Positions 23,040-35,289 of a stretch of DNA of 64,000 bases are shown one piece after another. The notes beneath the pieces were generated by a model that was not told the DNA's origin, searched no databases, and saw nothing but the letters and a program-made list of their open reading frames with translations. The position numbers and the translations under genes are program-made. Numbering within the stretch: position 1 is the stretch's first letter; the number at the start of each line of letters is the position of its first letter. The DNA comes from Luidia sarsii (taxonomy: Eukaryota; Echinodermata; Asteroidea; Paxillosida; Luidiidae), in assembly GCA_949987565.1 (NCBI GenBank), contig OX465110.1:8858018-8922017 (forward strand), written 5' to 3'.

Positions 23040-23049
23040 ATAAAACCAA

Positions 23050-24560
23050 TTACGAAATAATAAATACTAATAATAGCAATAACAATAAGAAGAAGACATT
23101 GAACACCGGTATCCGCTGGAAAGACGGCCATGGCGCTCGGAGAAGACAATTAAGACTGTAAAGTTTGGGAGTTTGAAGAAATGGCTTCGAGAGAATGCCA
23201 GTCAACCGTCCCCCTTAAACACCATTCACACGCACACACAGAAAAAAAGGGAAATAAGAGAACGAGGTTAAGTCTATAGATCAGATAGATGTAGAGATAG
23301 CAAAAACCGGCACATTTTTAGCTTTTTATGTCGTCGCCCGGTAAAGAAATCGTGACAAGGCCACCAATTTGTCTTGGGTTAAAATGCAAGGATGCATTAA
23401 GGTTGGCCTCTCTATTCAACCAAGTAGGCCAACTGCAAAGCGCCCGACCACAAAATGTGGGCCGAACCTGCCTCCCACTAAGCCAGCGTCCGAGTTTAAT
23501 GGGCACGGGTATAGATGGAGGGGCGGGGGAGATTGGCAACCTTAAGCCATGTGACATACTTGCCTCTTTCCCCTCCCCCATTTCCCCCATTGTTGGACCG
23601 TTCATTTTTTATGGGTCAGTTAATTCCGCTTCCTTCGGCCACTCGGCATATCTGGGGGGGGGGGGGGGTGGAAGGGCCGAGGGGGTTGAGGAAACGGACA
23701 GTGATCGAGGAATTACGGGGAAAACGGGACCTAGCGGTTGATAGCTTGTCGTGTCGTGATTTGGGTAGACCATGAGTAGACATTTTTTTTTGGTCTTAAG
23801 GGGTCACGTCGAGGCCTCCGTATGCACCGATCCGGCCGGTATCTGCAACGGCGCTGCATACACACGGGTGGTAGGACTTTCTCGCCCGGCGGTTGTGTGC
23901 CAGCGTCGGCCATGTCCTTTAATCCTTGCGCATTCGTCCATGTAATGGCTGCAGCCGGATGATCCCGTAGGTTCATGCGCTATACCCGGCTCCAGCCGGA
24001 CGGAGCGTAAATGGACATGGCCCAAGTTCAGTAAACAAATCCAAACAAAACAAGAATCAGTCGTGCAGCGGTCCTTTCCGTTAGCTCCTTCGCTGCTGGG
24101 AGAAAACTGAAAGCCTCATCGTGAAGAGGCGCACCGTGTTGCCGTGTGATTGAGACGGGGATGTAGGGGGATGGGGAGGGGTTAGGGACGGGCGTTCGCA
24201 CACCCCTGTCTGTGCTAGTCAGGTAAACTGCGTGTCGTTGTAATCCACCCGCTACGTGTGCGCGGGTCCTTCGGAGCACTGTACCTGAAAAACAACGTCG
24301 GCTTACACTGATTCTCTCATTTTAGTTTTGGTGGAGCGTGAGTCCTGTTCTTTGCTAATTGGGGACGGGCAGGGTGGTTACGGCAATGGTTAGATTGGGG
24401 CACGCGTATAGCGAGCCGTTAGTGAGGTACAATCGTCGCTTGGCGTATACATGTACATGGCGCGTTGGGTATAAGACATTGCCATGGTCGTGACTAACTT
24501 GACCTTTTACGAGTCGGGTCAAACGGTGCATGCGCATAATGGTTCTTTTCTTTTTGTTTT
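23050..24560. other. intergenic DNA, nothing recognised
   Basis: Unique-looking sequence with a poly-G run near 23657 and several GC-rich patches (about 23800-24010). No open frame has a recognisable domain. Confidence 0.5.
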
Positions 24561-24570
24561 CAGTAATACA

Positions 24571-24670
24571 CACAATTTGTTTGCAAACTGTTCACTGACT
24601 AAAATGACCGAAATTCAAATATCAAAACTAGGAAGGGCCTGACGTTTCAAACTGAGCAGGACCTTTGTGT
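24571..24670 (+). mobile_element. dispersed repeat family, copy A (hammerhead-like core)
   Basis: This copy shares TTGCAAACTG, ACTGACTAAAATGAC and GGGCCTGACGTTTC, in the same order and spacing, with copies at 48801-48925 (+) and 52350-52470 (-). The right end carries the TGACGTTTC..AGCAGGACCTTT core. On the opposite strand this reads AGGTCCTGC..GAAACGTCA, resembling the stem II-GAAAC part of hammerhead ribozymes found in Penelope-like elements. Family assignment is an inference. Confidence 0.5.
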
Positions 24671-24679
24671 TGTTTTGCA

Positions 24680-27600
24680 CCGGCTTCTGTCAGATTTCGT
24701 TTGTCTGGCGCCGATTATTAACGGGCACATTATGATGTCACGTTGCCCTGGGCCGTGATTGCAGAATTTCTCTCGTTTTTAGAAGAAGGGAGTGAGGATT
24801 GGGGGGGGGGGGTAGGGAAATGAGGAAGGAGTTCTGCTTATTATTGTTGTTATCACGTTTTATTTGATAGCGTGAGGAGTGTGTGATGGGGAGGGGGGGG
24901 GTCTGTCGGGGTCTGCGACCCAGACGTAATGCAATGCAATTCTGTGTTTTGTTGAGAACCGCTATGCCGACACGATGCAACGCTATTGCTCCCTTACACT
25001 CTCACCCTCCCCTCATCCCCCTCCCCCTCACCCCGAACCTCCATTCAGTCCCGATTGGTAGGGAGGGGCCCCATATGGGCTGGGAAGAATGAATAAGTGA
25101 CCCGGGGTCAGTCGGGTACGGAGCCCTCGGGCTCCGCACCGGCGAGCCGTGGCCCCAGTCCCGGTCGATCCGGTCCCGAACACAAAAGACGCCGGGTAAG
25201 AAGCACGGAGGGGGAGGGAGGGAGGGGGAGACCCGTCCGTGTGACTGTGGCGTTGGGACCGGTGCGGTACCCTGTCGTACTCACCCGGGGACTCTTCGTG
25301 GTTGTGGTGGTGGGGGTATTGGTAGTGGTGGTAGCGGTGTATAGTGTTGGTGGTGGCAGATCTAATCCTCAATTGTCAGCGCATCGCCGAGCTGGCTGGC
25401 AGGACGTAGAAAAAGAGACGGCAACAGAAAGAGAGGGAGAGAGAGAGAAGTTATTTGTGAGCTGGGGTAAAGAAAGGCAGCAGCGAAGGTAAAAAGAGAA
25501 AGAGAGAGAGAGAGAGAGAGGGAGGGAGGGGAAAAGAAAGAAAGGTATCACACGACGAGAAGGAGAAGGAATTCATTTCGGAAAGAGCCCACGGGCGGCC
25601 TAGCTGTCCCCGGCAGTGGTTCCACCGAGAGCCCGGTGAATGCCCCCCCCCCCTCCGTCGAACGGCCCGCTGAACTGGCCGCCATTGACGCGCGCAGACC
25701 ATAAATAATGGTGACTCAGTCCCGCTATAATATTGTGGTCCGAGTCGTCGCTCGGGGCCCGGGGTCGGAATCCTCATTGCGCGCCATTAAATCGAGCCCC
25801 TCGGCACAGCCTTTACAATGGCCAGAAATGCTCAGTAATTGGCTCGGATACGCAAGCATGTAGCCCCGGTTGGGAACCCACCCACCCCCAACTTGTTTTC
25901 CGATGTTCCTCCGATTTTCCCTCCTTGCTTTTCATCATTGATTATTTCCTAAATAGAGCCCAGACATCAAGAGTGGGGGAAGAACACAGCATCGGTGCTG
26001 GCGCGCTACTCTCCGACTCTATAAACTCGTCAATGCGGGGGGTTTAGTGTGTCGTCGTTCGTCCGGTTAATTAACTCTTGTTTCAACCGTCCCCAACCAC
26101 GCTCTTTCCTGCTGTCTGGCTCGCTCATGCTTAGCGCTTTAATCACGGGCATCTCCGATTTTGTTGTGATGGTCGTGGTGTGAACAGTAGGGGGCGCTTT
26201 TAGGCGGTGCACGTCACCGCACACGAGCGTCCTGGTTGACCGTGGATCCCTCTAAACCCCGCGCATCTAACGTCGTTAATTCTGGAGAAGAAAAAAAAGA
26301 CTAGGGCCAGCAGAAGAGAGAGAGAAAAAAGACTAGGGCCAGCCGAAATGAATTGAATCTATGCAATCATTCCGAGGTCAGGGATTTCTTTCCGTTTTCT
26401 GGTTTTTTTTTTACTCTATCTCTGTCCCTCACGTCTTTTCTTCTGCCTGATTTTGTCCGGTAACTAAATCTATGGACTGGCCTCATCACGCCATGCCACT
26501 AGGCGCGTTGCGCTAAGGGTTCATTACGCAGGGCCGAACCATGGCGGTCATCTCCGCTGCGAAAGGTACGGGCTCGGTACAGGTATTATACACCCGGCGG
26601 TGTGTTGAGTGTTGGTGAGGGAGAGAGAGAGAGGGTGGGGGAGGGTTTGATCGGGTGAACACGCCCCGTAGACGCAGCAGCTCACTGCCGGCGGGTACAC
26701 CACCGTGTGCGGGCAAGATACAGCGTGCGACCTTCGCCTTCTCGTTGCGTCGACAAACCTTTCCCTCTCGAAAAAAAACCCCGCTTCCCAGTCTCATTCT
26801 ATATAGAGAGAAAAAAAACAAGTTGTGAGTTTTGTTCTACCACCGATTACGGTCCATTGTATTCAGACATTATTGTTCAATCAAAATATGTGGGAAGGGG
26901 GGGGGGGTGCTTGATTTCTCTTTATTCTCTCCGAATTTTTTCAGGGGTATTTGAAGTTTCCTGGTACCAGTACGCCCACACGGCATTATTCCAAACGCAC
27001 GCAACCCGGCCAGTCATGTGGCAGTAATTTCCCCCTTCCATTTCCTCTATTTACCCGTTGTCTGCACTCCGTCCCGGCCCCCTCCACCACCATCACCACC
27101 ACACAGCCATCAGGCTCTCGGCCTTTTTTTTTGCATGCAAGCTCTTACACCACCACCCACCACAGTTTGGGCCGATGCGTCCTGACCTTCACGGCGCGGC
27201 AAATCCAAGGCCCCGCGCACTAGGGACAAGAACGGCGCAGCGCCGCGAGTCGCTCGCCAGCCTAGCCCTTGGAATCCCCTCGCAACGCTCGACTTTGATC
27301 CGAGAGTCCCGCGGACGAGGTTTCGGACGAGGACCGTTTCGTGAGCCCACCACCCCCCCCCAAAAAAAAAAGAGAGAGCGAGAGAGAGAGAGAGAGGTTG
27401 CGAAGAACTTAACAGAGCAGCATCGTGCACTTTTGCATGGCAGCACAGGGCAGGGGTCATTGAGATGTAAGTTATAACGTGTGGCTGACTTTTAGCCACT
27501 GCGGCTGTTGTGGGTTGGTCCATGTGTAACGCAAACCAGCCAGATGAAGGACCCAATTGCATAGACCTGCTCAAGCACCCCTAACCTGCTTAGCGTGGAC

Positions 27601-28850
27601 TTTCGTCTCTGGTGAAAAAGCAGATTGCCTTGTTTGCACTTGACTCGTATTCTAATATTGGGTACATAGCGTGCAACGCAAATGGCTTGTATCATTCATA
27701 GCAGGCCTTTCGTGCTTGGAGCATATTTCGGGCGCTTAATGCGACACTAAGGAATTGGCACCCTTGCCCTTTCCGCATCGCGAAACGGGCTCGGGCTTCG
27801 TCTTCGTCATCCAACAGCTGATACAGAATTCTCAATCTAAGGGTTCCTTCCGATTGAGATTTGAGGCATCCGCCAATCAAAAGCAAGAGGGAGACCTCGC
27901 AGCCCTTAGCCTAACTAGGAACGGCATGCGAACAAATGGCAACATTGTCAAGGACGAACCACATCTTACATTCTTACCAAGTAGCCACGTCCACCGGCAC
28001 ACCCGCCAGTGATCCTCCGAACGTAATCGCCAATAATTATATCTGCTGAAAACATTTAAGTGGAGCTTATGTTCTCTTCCCTGACGATAGAGCACAATTT
28101 GGGTGCGAGATGCCGACTTGTGTCGTTACGTTTGGGCGCCTTTTCGGGTTGGGTGTTTGGGTGCACGTGGGGTGCATCTGTGACTTACTGCTAACACGAT
28201 ACCTAGTTGTTGTACTGTACTCTTGACCCCTTGACAACAAGGGAAGATGGCTGTAAATAAGAGAAGGAAGGGATGGCAGATTCACTGTCTGTCCAATGGT
28301 ATCGGTGCCCAGATCAGTGTGTGGGGGAATAATCGGTAGGGGGTACCGTGCAAGGCCCACGCTTCGCCCTGCCGAACCCAGCCTGTAAATCTCTCACTGT
28401 ATACAAGAGACCCTCTCCAAAAGTTAAGGGGGTCTCTCGAGTGAGGTTTGTATACAAACCGAGAACAGGCCGGCCGTTTGAAAACAACTTAAAAGCTGAT
28501 AATTCACGAGACGAGTGAGACAGACAGAGTATAAATCCACGCTTGGGGTGAGTTTGGGGAGGGGGCGAGAGGTTAGGAGGCGGGAACTCGTCCGATATTG
28601 TCAAGTCGGGCATTTCTATAATCGGGCGCGCTGGTGCAAAATAGTCCGGTTTCCACTGGCACGGATCTTATGCAACGATAAGTCAAGGCCTTCACGAATC
28701 GCTAGAACAGGCTCTGGCTCAACCCAAACCTAAAAAAAAAACACGATGTGGGTTTTTTGGTGGATGTTGAAGGTATCCTTTGTGCTTTGCGACGGAGTAT
28801 TCGCTTAAAAATTGTAGTCCAGAGATTGTTTTTGGATATCTCATTATAAC
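24680..28850. other. intergenic DNA with minor repeats, no gene recognised
   Basis: It includes poly-G runs (24800, 24890), a GGTGGT stretch near 25300-25350, a GA tract (25436-25535), a small tandem duplication of the motif AAAAAAGACTAGGGCCAGC (about 26290-26347), and poly-C/poly-A plus GA near 27350-27400. A nested inverted repeat lies at 28398-28456. No coding motif was found. Confidence 0.5.
25436..25535. repeat. GA-rich tract
   Basis: Two GA-rich blocks, purine on the + strand, are separated by about 40 bases of mixed purine-rich sequence. Confidence 0.7.
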
Positions 28851-28854
28851 GGGT

Positions 28855-28915
28855 GATGAGAGAAATTGAAACCAAATCCCGAGCCTAAGTCTAAGCCCTA
28901 TTTCGTAAATGGTCA
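28855..28915 (+). repeat. dispersed repeat, copy 1 (CCCGAGCC..TTTCGTAAATGG)
   Basis: The segment contains GAGAAAT, CCCGAGCC and TTTCGTAAATGG. The same elements occur in the same order on the - strand at 53165-53225, and a looser + strand version lies at 53330-53400. Such a shared, non-simple segment implies a dispersed element of unknown type. Confidence 0.4.
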
Positions 28916-28919
28916 TCGC

Positions 28920-30350
28920 GCTGAGACCAAGACTATACACTACAGTGTGTACTAGGGGATACGCCCGTGCAACAGACACGGGTGCCACATCTATACAAAT
29001 ACAACAACAACAAGTAAACCAAACAAAAGCCGAACAGATAATTAATCCTGCAGGTTTGACGAATGCTGACTGCACGCTACAAGCAAAAGCGAACGAGGAA
29101 ACACAGGCTACGAGGCAGCCGGGTATGTATACATGTATACTATTATACGCAGCAGACACGATCCGTACGTACGTACGGCATCACCGTCTGATTTCTCTGT
29201 TATCGGCCACAACCTCAGTCTTGAGACTGGAAAATGTTGCCGTCCAACCGGTCTCTGTATAATAATTATCATATACACCAGCGGTCTCCTGCAGAATGGG
29301 GGAGGTTTACACGATGTGGTTTTTTTTTTACGGAATCTGTATGATCACCGGATGCCCTAACCGAAAACAGAACGTCGGGACGTGAGGGTTGGCAGGTCAC
29401 CCCCCGATGAGAACCGCTTTTCTGATTTCCTTCGCCAACATCTCTCCTCCCCTACGCCGTTTTTATGTATACAATTTTGTTTAAACTCAGACAAGAGGCG
29501 GTCTCTCGTCAGTCCCGTGCGCCACCTCTGTGGTCTAACTCGTTCGGGGGAGACGGCTTGCGAAGTCAGAGGGGGGGGGGGCACTTTTTTGGAAAGGGAG
29601 AACGGGAGGGAGAGGTTCCTACCGTCAATTCGGGGGGAGGAAGGGTGGGGGGATAAATTTGAGACCACGGGCCGCACTCTATCCGACCGGTCGGTCCGAT
29701 AACTGGGCATGGGTAGTCTAACCGCCTGCTCGCGCCAGCCATTCATTCACGCCTTAAAGGAAACAAGAAAATCCACGAAAGCGGCAGACAGCTCCGGAAA
29801 AAACCTATTGGTCTCGCAATCCAGATAAACGTCCACTGTGAAAATGTCTGACAATATCCTGGCGAAATTTTGGATCAACTTTTGTCAACTGGCGATACGG
29901 TTGGTGGATAAGACCCCCATCTGTGTCACTGAGTTGGACGACAAAGCACCATTCTTAATAAAAAAACAAAACAAAACCAGAAACGCCGTTGAACCAGAAA
30001 AGTGTTGAGCAATGACTGTTTTATAATAATTGAGCAAACGATTTTGTCCAGGATTTTGTTTTGCCCCTCATTTTAACGATGCATTATTGAAGATTTCAGG
30101 AGATTGTTTTGCCCACCCTTGTTCCTCGGTGGGTCGAGTTGGTCTCGGTCGGCCTGCGTACCCGATAACCCGACAGTGGAAGAGAGGCGATGGACCGAGT
30201 TGCATTCAGTGCCAAGCACCACTGCCAGGAATCTACATTGCAGGGTCGTTCTTTCGTCTTCCTGTTTGCCTTTTGTTTTTCGTCTGGGCTCGCCCATGGC
30301 CTAGCCTTCTTCGTGTTGCATCTTATTTTCTCGGACGTGGAATTTCAATC
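28920..30350. other. intergenic DNA, nothing recognised
   Basis: Unique-looking sequence with a poly-G run near 29572. No supported feature. Confidence 0.5.
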
Positions 30351-30357
30351 TCTGTCT

Positions 30358-30662
30358 GTTTGTATATCTCTGACTCTCTCTCTCTCCTTTCTCTCCACCT
30401 CTCTTTCTCCTCTCTTAATTTGTCTCTCTCCCCTCTCTCCCTTTCTCTCTCTTCACATCTCTCTCTTGCTCTCTCCACCTCGCTCTCTCCCTCTCCCTTT
30501 CTCTCTCTCCCTTTCTCTCTCTCCGGCTTCTCTCTCTTTCCCCGTCTCTCTCTCTCTGTCCCGCTCTCTCCACCTCGTGCTCTCCCTCTCTCCATCTCTA
30601 TCATCTCTCCCTCCCTCCCTCTCTCTATCTCTCGCCCCTCTCTCTCTCTGTCACTCGCTTCC
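30358..30662. repeat. CT microsatellite array
   Basis: About 300 bases of CTCTCTCC, CCTTTCTCTCT and related units, pyrimidine on the + strand. Confidence 0.9.
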
Positions 30663-30669
30663 TCACCCC

Positions 30670-31530
30670 TTTGGATGTGGGTGGGAAAGGTTTAATATCA
30701 AGGCCAATGCCCCGCAGTAAACCGTTGTGCAGGCGACAGTCAAATAGCGTCTTCAGGGGCAATGAAGGTTAAAGTTTGCCAATCAAGTTATCACGCCAAG
30801 ACAAATATTAAATGGTGTACATAGAAGTTAAAGAAGAAACGGGTGAATAATATTCCGATTTTGTTTTAGTATGTATAAATTACATGCATTGCATAATTTA
30901 TTAATGTGTATATTTTCGTTGGCCGGCTGAAAGCTGCTTATTTAGCCCATCTTAAAACCCACGAACGCCCACCACTTTCACAGGCATTTCATTTGTGACG
31001 TGTTGCTGTTTTATGTATCGTTTGTTCTTTGTAAAAAAAGAAAAGAATATATATTGTGATGTTCGTTCTGAGGCTCAGACGGCGTACGGATGGGGCTGCA
31101 CACTCGCAGTGTAAAGTAAACCAAACCTGTACTATATTTTCAAAGGGCAGTCACACCGTACCCAAACGGCAGTGGGGTCCTTGATATAGGATATTGTGCT
31201 CACGACTGGCAAAAAAACCCACCCCAGCCCCACTCGCTTTGTGTGCATAGTCAATGTCCAAGGGGAATAAGTATTTGAATTTTTGTTGAAAGGAAGATTA
31301 TGTGGGTCCACATTGGTGTCGTCGTTCACCCCTTCCCTCCACACTGTGTGCAATGGAGATGAGGTGTATTTTATTAATGGGGGTAGTTTTGTAATTCAAT
31401 CCGGTTTTTAAAGAAAATAAATATATGTGTACGATATCATTATCCAGACTCCAGTCAACGGACATTCTCGTGTCTTATTATGCATGCATCAGTCGAACTC
31501 ACAGCTGGGTCTTAATATTAATCACGCCAG
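30670..31530. other. AT-rich intergenic DNA, nothing recognised
   Basis: Unique-looking sequence, AT-rich around 30780-31060, without repeats or recognisable coding. Confidence 0.5.
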
Positions 31531-31537
31531 CCACAAA

Positions 31538-31603
31538 CGACCCCCCCCTCTCTCTCTCTCTCCCTCTGCCTCTCTGTCTCTGTCGCTTCTCTCTCCCTTT
31601 CCG
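31538..31603. repeat. C run and CT microsatellite
   Basis: CCCCCCCTCTCTCTCT followed by CTCTGTCTC variants. Confidence 0.8.
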
Positions 31604-31819
31604 TAAATTGCCAATAAAAATGAAGACATAATGGATGTGCTAATTCCTAACATTGATCTTGTTCTTTCAGTATTCCCCGGGTGGCAACGTCTTACATTAC
31701 ATCACACCGCGCTCAAAATTGCCCCCTTGGAAAAAAAAAAGAAGGGAAAATGCGAATTGTGTTTGTACCCAAGTCTGGACGGAGTAGTGGAAAAGGGTGG
31801 GGGAGGTGGGCTTATATCA

Positions 31820-31915
31820 CACTCTCTCCATCTCTCTCTTTCTCCCTCCTTCTCCCCCTCCCTCTCGTTCTCTCTCTTTCTCTCTCTACCCCTCCTCTCT
31901 CTCTCTCTCTCTCGC
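31820..31915. repeat. CT microsatellite
   Basis: CTCTCTCCATCTCTC passing into CTCTCTCTCTCTC, pyrimidine on the + strand. Confidence 0.85.
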
Positions 31916-32149
31916 TGCCGATGTGCTGTGTTTGCACGCTAGGCCTAGGCGACGTCGCTAGCGGGCTGCAGGACGCTCACTGGCCGTCTTGGGTTTGTAG
32001 GCAGCGGGGGACGAGGAGCGCTTGGTCCCGGCGGACCCCGGTCTCGTTCTGTTGTGACGCGCTGGACACTTCCCTACCATTGACGCTCCACGCTATCGCA
32101 TTCAACCTCACGTCTTAGCGCGTTCGTTCACCCCTTTGCTTTTTTGTCG

Positions 32150-32350
32150 TCCCCCCTCTCTCTGTCTCTCTCTGTTTCCCTCTTTATCTAACTCCTCTTC
32201 TTCCTTCTCCTTTCCTATCCCAACTCCCTTCACCCCTTCTGTCACTCTCACCGTCCCCACTCCCCCTCCTCTCATCCAGGCGTCTGTTGCTCCCTTCTTC
32301 TTCCTCCTCATCCTCCTCCTCCTCGTCGTCCTCCTCCTCTCCCCCTCTCC
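32150..32350. repeat. pyrimidine tract with TCC trinucleotides
   Basis: A CT-rich stretch that becomes TCCTCCTCCTCGTCGTCC at about 32300-32340. Confidence 0.75.
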
Positions 32351-32705
32351 TCTCCGTGCGAATCGCGGCGTGCATATTGAGCTGGACCGTGAGCGCAGGG
32401 ATGCGATGCCGCGGACGGATTGGGGAAGGGCAGGAGGGTCGGTCTCCATACCCAACGAGGCTGTCCAGCGCTGGGGAACAGATCCTGACGGGGGGAGAGC
32501 AGGAAGAGAGAAGAGAGAAGAGAGAGAGAAGGGGGGGGGCAATCCAGACCGACAGAAAGGGCGATCACATCGTTTGCAGATGCACAGCGTATCAGAGGCC
32601 CAAGCAGTTCCCTTATTGCGATGATGAGTAGTCTCCAACAACATCATTGGCCAACAAATCAATGCTTGCCGATCGCTAGAGAAAGGCGGAGAGCGAGGCG
32701 AGTGG

Positions 32706-32752
32706 ATGGGGAGGGAGGGAGGGAGGGAGGGAGGGAGGAAGGGAGGAAGGGG
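32706..32752. repeat. GGAG tetranucleotide microsatellite
   Basis: About ten GGAG units with GGAA variants, purine on the + strand. Confidence 0.85.
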
Positions 32753-32904
32753 AGAGGCAGAGACGGGGTGAGACGGTGAGAAGGAGGAAGGATTCAACGC
32801 GAGTCAGAGACAGAAAAAAACAACGTTTTTTTAAGTAAAAAAAGTGCAAAAGACTTGAAAGCGTTTGCTTGTTTCGTTAGAATTTGCCTCGGTACAACTT
32901 TTTT

Positions 32905-32990
32905 TCTCTCTCCCCTCTCTCTCTCCTTTTCTCTCCCTTTCTCTCCCTCTCCCCCTCCCCCCTCTCTCACTCTCTCTCTCCTCCCTTCAA
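32905..32990. repeat. CT microsatellite
   Basis: CTCTCTCCCCTCTC and CTCTCCCTTTCTC units, pyrimidine on the + strand. Confidence 0.85.
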
Positions 32991-33752
32991 TTCCCGGTTT
33001 CAATTCCAAGCCTGATTGACAGAAAGTAGGAATGCAATGACCTTGGCTGACCCTTCGACGGAACACAGGAATCGGAGCCAACCCCCTTCGCGCACGGCAC
33101 ACACCGAGCACATACACAAAAAAGAGGGGAGGGGGTGGAGGGGGGAAAAACCGCTAAAAAAGCCCCGCAACCGACGAAAAATGTGGCGAGAAATTTTGAT
33201 GAGATGGCCAGCGCGACTCGTTCGTCCACTCCGTGGGGGAGGAAGATGGAGGGCGCTTAACTTGAACACACATTAACGGGAGGAGCGCAGACGGCCAGAG
33301 CGGCATTAATCATGCACGCTCCCGAATATTATACTTTGTAATCCATTCAATCTATGGTTTAAATATCCCCCTCTTTTCCCCCAGCAGGGGTGCCAATACC
33401 CGCCTTTTTCTCCCTCTTTCTTCGGCCCGACAACGAGGGAGGGTTTTTCGGTCATAATGTATGCTTTACCAATGTCGCCCGACGCGCCGGGAATTGAAAA
33501 TGATCACTGAAAATGGAAAAAAAAAGCCGCGTATTTTTGTTCCGCCCGCCCCCTTGCCGAGCATAAACGCAACAGACTCATGCGGTATTGCACAACACTA
33601 AACGTGTTATATTTTCACCTCGTGGGTTTATAGATTGGGACATGTTACCCAGGTGAGTGCATGTAGATTGTCACTTATGGAAGCCAAGGGGTTGTCAGGG
33701 AGAGAAGCGGAAGCGTACGATTTCAACTGCTACGGTTGATCATTCTGCCTTC

Positions 33753-34205
33753 AATAAAATGACATTATTTCATGATCGTTTTTGTTTGCCAAGATATACC
33801 CTCAATACAATGCCATTATTTCATGATCGTTTTTGTTTGCCAAGATATACTCTAAATACAATGCCATTATTTCACGATCGTTTTTGGTTGGCAAGATATA
33901 CCCTAAATACAATGCCATTATTTCATAATCGTTTTTGTTAGCCAAGATATACCCTCAATAAAATGCCATTATTTCATGATCGTTTTTGGTTGGCAAGATA
34001 TACCCTCAATAAAATGCCATTATTTCATGATCGTTTTTGGTTGGCAAGATATACCCTCAATAAAATGCCATTATTTCACGATCGTTTTTGGTTGGCAAGA
34101 TATACCCTAAATACAACGCCATTATTTCATGATCGTTTTTGTTAGCCAAGATACCCTCAATACAATGCCATTATTTCATAACCGTTTTTGTTTGTCAAGA
34201 TAAGA
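33753..34205. repeat. 51-bp tandem repeat, nine copies
   Basis: Nine head-to-tail units start at 33753, 33804, 33855, 33906, 33957, 34008, 34059, 34110 and 34159. Copy 8 is two bases short (49 bp) and the last copy is incomplete at its end. Each unit contains ATGCCATTATTTCA, GATCGTTTTTG and AAGATATACCCT. In one frame it encodes a 17-residue unit (MPLFHDRFCLPRYTLNT and variants) that stays open for several copies until TTAGCC variants create stops. There are no spacers, so it is not a CRISPR-type array. It is probably a satellite rather than a gene. Confidence 0.95.
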
Positions 34206-34559
34206 TATGTAGGCTTCCATGGCGCGAACCTTCCAGTGAATTTCTCGAATGAATATTCCAAATTCCGCTTATTTTAATTGCACCGAAACAGGCTGCTCAG
34301 CGAGGTGTGCGCAAACTCGAATCATGTTCCGCACAATTATCCCCAGAATGTTATACAGCCACGCACAATTTAATTCCATTCTATTTCTTCACCCTTACAG
34401 TTGTACACAATCATAGCGCGCTCGTAATGTTTTTGTCTTGTGCGTAATCAACATCACCTCTGCCAGACTTGGTGGTCGATGCGAGGGTGAAACATTTCGA
34501 TCGCTGATTTATTTGTGTGCTTGGGCGCTCTCCAGATGATGGTGCAGGTTCGAGCTGGA

Positions 34560-34788
34560 AAAGAAGATGGTGGAGGAAGACCAGATTTTTGAAGGGAAGA
34601 TGGAGAGGAAGAGGGGGGAAGAGAGAGAGAGAGGGGAGAGAGAGGGAGGGGAGAGAAAATGAGAGGGAGGGAGGGAAGGGAGAGAGGGGGGGAGAGAGAG
34701 GGGGAGGGGGAGAGAGAGAAAGGACAGAGAGAGAGGGAGAGGGAGAGAGAACGAGAGAGAGAGAGGGAAGGGAGAGAGAGAGAGGAGG

Positions 34789-34820
<32 letters not shown>

Positions 34821-34949
34821 GATAACAGAGAGAGAGAGAGAGAGCGAGGGAGAGGGAGAAAAGAGGGGGAGAGAGAAAAAGGAGAGAGAGAGGTGAAAGA
34901 AAGGGAAGAAAGAGAGAGAGAGAAAGAGGGAGAGAGATAAAGGGATAGG

Positions 34950-35011
<62 letters not shown>

Positions 35012-35110
35012 CAAAGAGAGAGAGAGAGAGGGGGAGGGGGTGGATAGAAACAGAAGAGAAAGAGAGAGGGAGAAAGAAGGAGAGAGGGGGGAGTGGGACA
35101 GTCAGAGATT
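34560..35110. repeat. GA polypurine array (about 550 bp)
   Basis: Long GAGAGA/GGGAGG/AAAGAG array, purine on the + strand, with a pure (GA)n core at about 34955-35000. The reverse open frames over it are repeat-derived. Confidence 0.95.
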
Positions 35111-35177
35111 TGCCGACAGATAAGTAAGAGAGTTTTTGAAATTCCACGTCCAATAAAATAACATGCTACACTAAGAA

Positions 35178-35268
35178 GAATTGGGAGAGAGAAAGAGAGA
35201 GGAGAAAGAGAGAGAAAGAGGAGGAGGGACGGAGAGAGAAAGAGAGAGAGGGAGAGAAATAGAAATCA
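35178..35268. repeat. GA microsatellite
   Basis: GAGAAAGAGAGAGG units, about 70 bases after the larger GA array and in the same strand sense. Confidence 0.85.
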
Positions 35269-35289
35269 GTTAGCAGTTGGTTGGGCACG

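Noticed and set aside
33753..34205. CRISPR-like array
   Set aside because: Units are directly contiguous without unique spacers and the genome is animal, so this is a tandem satellite.
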